Assembly: GCA_014138095.1 (NCBI GenBank)
Contig: JACGXE010000022.1
Location: forward strand, 1 to 54,120
Length of the DNA stretch: 54,120 bases
Source: Ochrobactrum sp. RH2CCR150
GTDB lineage: Bacteria > Pseudomonadota > Alphaproteobacteria > Rhizobiales > Rhizobiaceae
Direction: 5' to 3'
Below are positions 50,948-54,120 of this stretch, one piece after another. The stretch's first letter is position 1. Each line of letters begins with the position of its first letter. Under the pieces are notes generated by a model. That model was not told where the DNA came from and did not search any database. It saw only the letters and a list, made by a program, of their open reading frames with translations. A program made the position numbers and the translations under genes.

Positions 50948-51931
50948 ATGAACACCATGGTCACTTCCTCTGTATTCATCCGCAGTGCAGTGGATTTTCT
51001 GCGCAATTATGGCGCGATAATCGGCATGCTGCTCGTATTTGTGCTGTTCTATCTGCTCAAGCCGACTTTTCTCAGTCCTGCGAACATCGCAAATGTCCTG
51101 CGCCAGAGCACCGTCCTTATCATTCTTGCGATCGGATTGACTGTTGTTATGTCGATGCGCGGGGTGGATCTTTCCGTGGCGCAGGTGGCTGATGCCGCCG
51201 GACTGATCGCTGCGTTACTGATTATTCACCACTATCCCGTGTGGATGGCCTATCTTTTGCCGCTTTGTTTTGGACTGTGCATCGGTCTGATCAATGCCGT
51301 GCTCATGGGCTATATCGGAGTGCCAGCAATTATCGGAACACTAGGGATGATGTTTATTATCCGTTCCGGCGAATTGATGATGACAAACGGTGCGGAGCCC
51401 CAGATGCTCTTCACGCTGCCGCGCGGCATGACGAAGCCCTTCCTGTTTCTCGGTCAGGGGATGATTGGTCCATTCTCAGCATTGATCGTTATGACAATCA
51501 TCGTCTTAATAGTTACATTCGTGCTGATGCGCTATACTCCGTTTGCTCGTCAAGCCAAGGCGGTGGGGCTGAACGTTCGGGCCGCGTTCCTCGCTGGAAT
51601 TGATATCCGGCGCATCTTTGGAGCTGGCTTTGTGGTCGCGAGTCTGCTTGCTGCAATCGCAGGCGTTGCTCTCGTCTCTAGGACCGGTATCGCGGTGCCA
51701 CGTGGAGCAGAACCGTATCTACTTGATGCTTTCGCGGCAGCGTATTTGGGGACGCTCGCTTCCAGACGTGGCGAAATGAACATACTAGGCACAATACTTG
51801 GCGCTTTGTTCATTGCTTTCCTCGGCAACGGACTGACGCTGCTCGGTCTTGGAGCGCCTTACCGTCTCGCGCTGAACGGAGCCTTCATTCTGCTCGCCAT
51901 GGCTGTCGGCGGACTGAAACGTCAACATTGA
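50948..51931 (+). CDS. Sugar-type ABC transporter permease (RbsC-like)
   Basis: 327 residues with about eight to nine hydrophobic segments. QSTVLIILAIGLTVVMSMRGVDLSVAQVADAAGLIAALLI, GYIGVPAIIGTLGMMFIIRSGELMMTNG and AKAVGLNVRAAFLAGIDIRRIFGAGFVVASLLAAIAGVAL are the RbsC-type signatures. It begins 10 bp after the fusion gene. In place of the usual single permease, this and the fused permease domain probably form the channel together. Confidence 0.9.
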   Translation: MNTMVTSSVFIRSAVDFLRNYGAIIGMLLVFVLFYLLKPTFLSPANIANVLRQSTVLIILAIGLTVVMSMRGVDLSVAQVADAAGLIAALLIIHHYPVWMAYLLPLCFGLCIGLINAVLMGYIGVPAIIGTLGMMFIIRSGELMMTNGAEPQMLFTLPRGMTKPFLFLGQGMIGPFSALIVMTIIVLIVTFVLMRYTPFARQAKAVGLNVRAAFLAGIDIRRIFGAGFVVASLLAAIAGVALVSRTGIAVPRGAEPYLLDAFAAAYLGTLASRRGEMNILGTILGALFIAFLGNGLTLLGLGAPYRLALNGAFILLAMAVGGLKRQH

Positions 51932-51951
51932 AACAATCGAGGAGAGAACAG

Positions 51952-52665
51952 ATGATTATCGATGCGCACAACCATCTTGGCGTCCGCGCTGGTGCAGTTC
52001 AGACAGGGGCGGACCTGATCGCAAGGATCGACGCGGTAGGTGTGGATAAGGCTGTGATGTTTCCCTTTGTGGAAGGGAATTTCACCAATGAACCCATTAA
52101 GGAAGCATTCGATCAGTTTCCCGACCGCCTTATCCCTTTTTGTGCTGTCAATGCATGGGAGGCAGGTGCCGCCGATGAGGTGCGCCGATGTGTGGTGGAT
52201 TGGGGTTTCAAAGGGTTGAAGCTGCATCCCACCATAAATGGCTATCATCTTTCCGATCCACACCTAGTCGATCCACTATTCAAGGTCGCGGATGAGCTCG
52301 GCATTCCAGTGATCGTTCATGGCGCTAGCGATCTTTATAACAATCCCCCTGAGTTCGCACTCATGGCTGCGCGCTTTCCCAATGTGCCGCTCCTGATGGC
52401 GCATATGGGCTTTTTTTGGTCCGTGGATCAGGCGATCAGCTTCGCACGAGAATTCCCGAACCTCTATCTGGAAACATCACGGGCACCGATATTCGAGATT
52501 CAGACCGCCGTTCGTGCGCTCGGTCCGGATAAGGTAATCTGGGGAACAGATTCGCCGTTCGTTGATTACGAATGGGAGTTCAGAAAGATGGAAAGAGCGA
52601 CGGACGATTCCGAAGGCTACTCAAAAATCGTAGGTGGTAACATCGCCCGCCTGTTGAAGCTGTAA
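51952..52665 (+). CDS. Amidohydrolase-family (TIM-barrel) metal-dependent hydrolase
   Basis: 237 residues from the ATG at 51952, with AGGAGAG 8 bp upstream. The metal motif DAHNHLG (HxH) opens the barrel; FKGLKLHPTINGYHL, IPVIVHGASDLYNNPPEFALMAARFPNVPLLMAHMGFFWSV and VIWGTDSPFVDYEW give the further His and Asp ligands of the Amidohydro_2 (COG2159/lactonase-like) group. Such enzymes often open lactones or decarboxylate in sugar-acid pathways, which fits its place in a sugar/polyol operon. Slightly shorter than average (about 270). The substrate is unknown. Confidence 0.85.
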   Translation: MIIDAHNHLGVRAGAVQTGADLIARIDAVGVDKAVMFPFVEGNFTNEPIKEAFDQFPDRLIPFCAVNAWEAGAADEVRRCVVDWGFKGLKLHPTINGYHLSDPHLVDPLFKVADELGIPVIVHGASDLYNNPPEFALMAARFPNVPLLMAHMGFFWSVDQAISFAREFPNLYLETSRAPIFEIQTAVRALGPDKVIWGTDSPFVDYEWEFRKMERATDDSEGYSKIVGGNIARLLKL

Positions 52666-52718
52666 AAAGGGTAGCTTATGCCGATGAGCAAGCGATCCAC
52701 AAACAGAGGGGCGGGGCA

Positions 52719-53690
52719 ATGAGCAGTCATGGGGATAAGGGTGAAGTCAACGGCGACAGGCGTCTTGACCTTGCTGCCCGTGCGGCATGGCTCTATTACG
52801 AAAAGAGCAAAACACAAGATCAGATCGCAGCAGAACTCGGAGTTTCACGACAAGTCGTGCAGCGTTTGATTGCGCTTGCGCAAAGTGAACGTCTTATTCG
52901 TTTTCAGCTCGTTCATCCCATGAGCGAATGCATCGAACTAGCGGAGCGGCTCATGGATCGCTTTTCGTTGCAGTATTGTGACGTTGCTATGAACGAATTC
53001 GGTAATATCGAGGATATACCCGCAGTCGGTCTGCATGCGGCATTGTATCTCGAGACGGTCTTACAGCAGAAAGCGCCACTGACTATTGCTATCGGGAATG
53101 GCAAGGCGATGCGCGAAGTGTCTCGGCGTTTGCAGCCCATCAATCGTCCGCAGCACAAATGTGTATCGTTAATGGGCAATTTGACCCGGGATGGGCGAGC
53201 AAGCCATTACGACGTGGTCACCTGGCTTTCCGAACGGATCGGCGCCCAATGTTTTCCCCTGCCAATGCCCGTCGTTACACATTCCATCGAAGAGCGGGAG
53301 GTATTACAGGCCCAACCTGGATATCGCAACCTTAAGGCTCTGGTCGGGGAGGCAAGCCTTCTTATGATGGGAATTGGCTATTGGGGGCCGGAGGCATCGC
53401 TTTACATGGACGGGTTCATCACGGCAGCCGAAACCGGGCAAGCGATGGAATGTGGAGCAATCGGAGAGCTGCTAGGAACCGCTATTGATGCGAATGGGCG
53501 TGTTGTCGATGCTGATTATCATCCGCGACTGACGTCCTTTGCGCTGACTTCTCCAGCCGAGCGACCGACGGTGATCGTTGGTTCCGGGACAAATCGTGCA
53601 GCCGCTATCACGGCGGCACTCGCGGCTAAACTTGCTAATGGTCTTATCACCGATGAGAACACAGCACGCCGGATACTAGACGGGGTGTAG
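52719..53690 (+). CDS. SorC-family (DeoR-like sugar-binding) transcriptional regulator
   Basis: 323 residues. HTH at about 20-50 (RAAWLYYEKSKTQDQIAAELGVSRQVVQRLIALA) is followed by the SorC sugar-binding domain: VGLHAALYLETVL, TIAIGNGKAMREVSRRL, VSLMGNLTRDGRASHYDVVTWLSERIGAQCFPLPMPVV, MMGIGYWG and VVDADYHPRLTSFAL, near the end VIVGSGTNRAAAITAALAAKLANGLITDE. SorC regulators respond to sugar phosphates or free sugars and regulate a nearby operon. Placed after the transporter, it probably controls the promoter at 47214-47283. Confidence 0.9.
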   Translation: MSSHGDKGEVNGDRRLDLAARAAWLYYEKSKTQDQIAAELGVSRQVVQRLIALAQSERLIRFQLVHPMSECIELAERLMDRFSLQYCDVAMNEFGNIEDIPAVGLHAALYLETVLQQKAPLTIAIGNGKAMREVSRRLQPINRPQHKCVSLMGNLTRDGRASHYDVVTWLSERIGAQCFPLPMPVVTHSIEEREVLQAQPGYRNLKALVGEASLLMMGIGYWGPEASLYMDGFITAAETGQAMECGAIGELLGTAIDANGRVVDADYHPRLTSFALTSPAERPTVIVGSGTNRAAAITAALAAKLANGLITDENTARRILDGV

Positions 53691-53833
53691 TTCGCGCGCT
53701 TTCATATATTGGCACTCCCCGACAGCCAACCCTTGAACCAGACGACACTCCATGCATGCGATGGTTCCTCGGGCTCAGAAATCCCGCGACCAAGAAAGTC
53801 CAGTTTGTACCCGCTTGAATAAAGGATACCCTC

Positions 53834-54120
53834 ATGACCAAGCTATCGCGCGCAACGCTTCAAAGCTTCGATAAAGTGCACAAGCCCGCTTACGACCCAG
53901 CCACATTGAAGCCGGGTATCGTGCATTTTGGCATAGGCAATTTTCACCGCGCGCATCAGGCTGTCTATCTGGACGATCTGTTTGCGACCGACGAGGGGCA
54001 TGACTGGGCGCTGGTGGGCGCCGGCGTGCGGCCAAGCGACGATGCCATGCGCGATACGCTCAAGGCGCAGGACTGGCTGACCACCGTTGTTGAGCAGGAG
54101 GCCGATCATGCGGGTGCGCG
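53834..54120 (+). CDS. Mannitol-dehydrogenase-family oxidoreductase, N-terminal part (3' partial)
   Basis: The window ends inside this gene; 95 codons are visible. The start MTKLSRATLQSFDKVHKPAYD is followed by GIVHFGIGNFHRAHQAVYLDDLF, the NAD-binding hallmark of long-chain mannitol, fructuronate and related dehydrogenases (GxGxFHRAHQ). AAAGGA lies 7 bp before the ATG. These enzymes oxidise a polyol or sugar acid to a ketose with NAD. Its position suggests that it oxidises the polyol imported by the transporter at 47.3-51.9 kb, though a gap of 143 bp follows the regulator. Confidence 0.9.
   Translation, partial: MTKLSRATLQSFDKVHKPAYDPATLKPGIVHFGIGNFHRAHQAVYLDDLFATDEGHDWALVGAGVRPSDDAMRDTLKAQDWLTTVVEQEADHAGA

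Overview
The window looks like chromosome of a Brucellaceae alphaproteobacterium, most likely Ochrobactrum/Brucella. The clues are an Omp2-type porin at 37.9 kb, SyrB-like regulators, a DUF2195-like protein pair, and many Rhizobiales-type ABC importers and intergenic palindromes. This placement rests on protein resemblance alone. The density of catabolic operons, a transposon and gene fragments suggests an accessory, recombination-prone region.

Layout. 0-2 kb: the end of etfA with its terminator, then a GSU2403-type nucleotidyltransferase-fold gene under a duplicated palindrome. 2-22.7 kb: a catabolic supercluster. It holds a GntR/FadR regulator, a ProC-like reductase, an operon (acoA-acoB-acoC, NIPSNAP, a cyclophilin-like protein, a carnitine-dehydrogenase-like protein, an SDR), a second SDR, an operon (cupin, aspartate-dehydrogenase-like, alpha/beta hydrolase, B12-dependent mutase), a flavin dehydrogenase, and a Liv-type ABC importer ending in a DAO-type flavoprotein. 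Four intergenic copies of a motif close to AGTGTMGACACT tie the divergent units together. I read this as one regulon for uptake and breakdown of an unidentified acid or amino acid, with a fused adenosylcobalamin mutase at its core; I do not recognise the pathway.

22.7-29.3 kb: a truncated sterol desaturase meets a decayed membrane-protein fragment. Next comes a three-gene minus-strand operon (SecY-like paralogue, 4-TM protein, exported HEAT-like protein), then small exported or membrane proteins. 29.3-33.2 kb: an AT-rich gap and a glycine-betaine-type ABC importer. 33.2-39 kb: a cold-shock protein, an SPFH protein, exported proteins, a MarR regulator with its likely operator, and the porin. 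39-42 kb: three proteins sharing a SyrB-like coiled-coil tail.

42.0-46.4 kb: a complete Tn3-family transposon of 4421 bp with 38-bp inverted repeats, tnpA, tnpR and one passenger, a SAM-dependent methyltransferase. It splits a small gene that has a paralogue at 33.9 kb. 46.5-54.1 kb: a sugar- or polyol-type ABC operon (binding protein, fused ATPase-permease, second permease), an amidohydrolase, a SorC-type regulator and the start of a mannitol-dehydrogenase-family gene. I saw no rRNA, tRNA, CRISPR array or replication origin.
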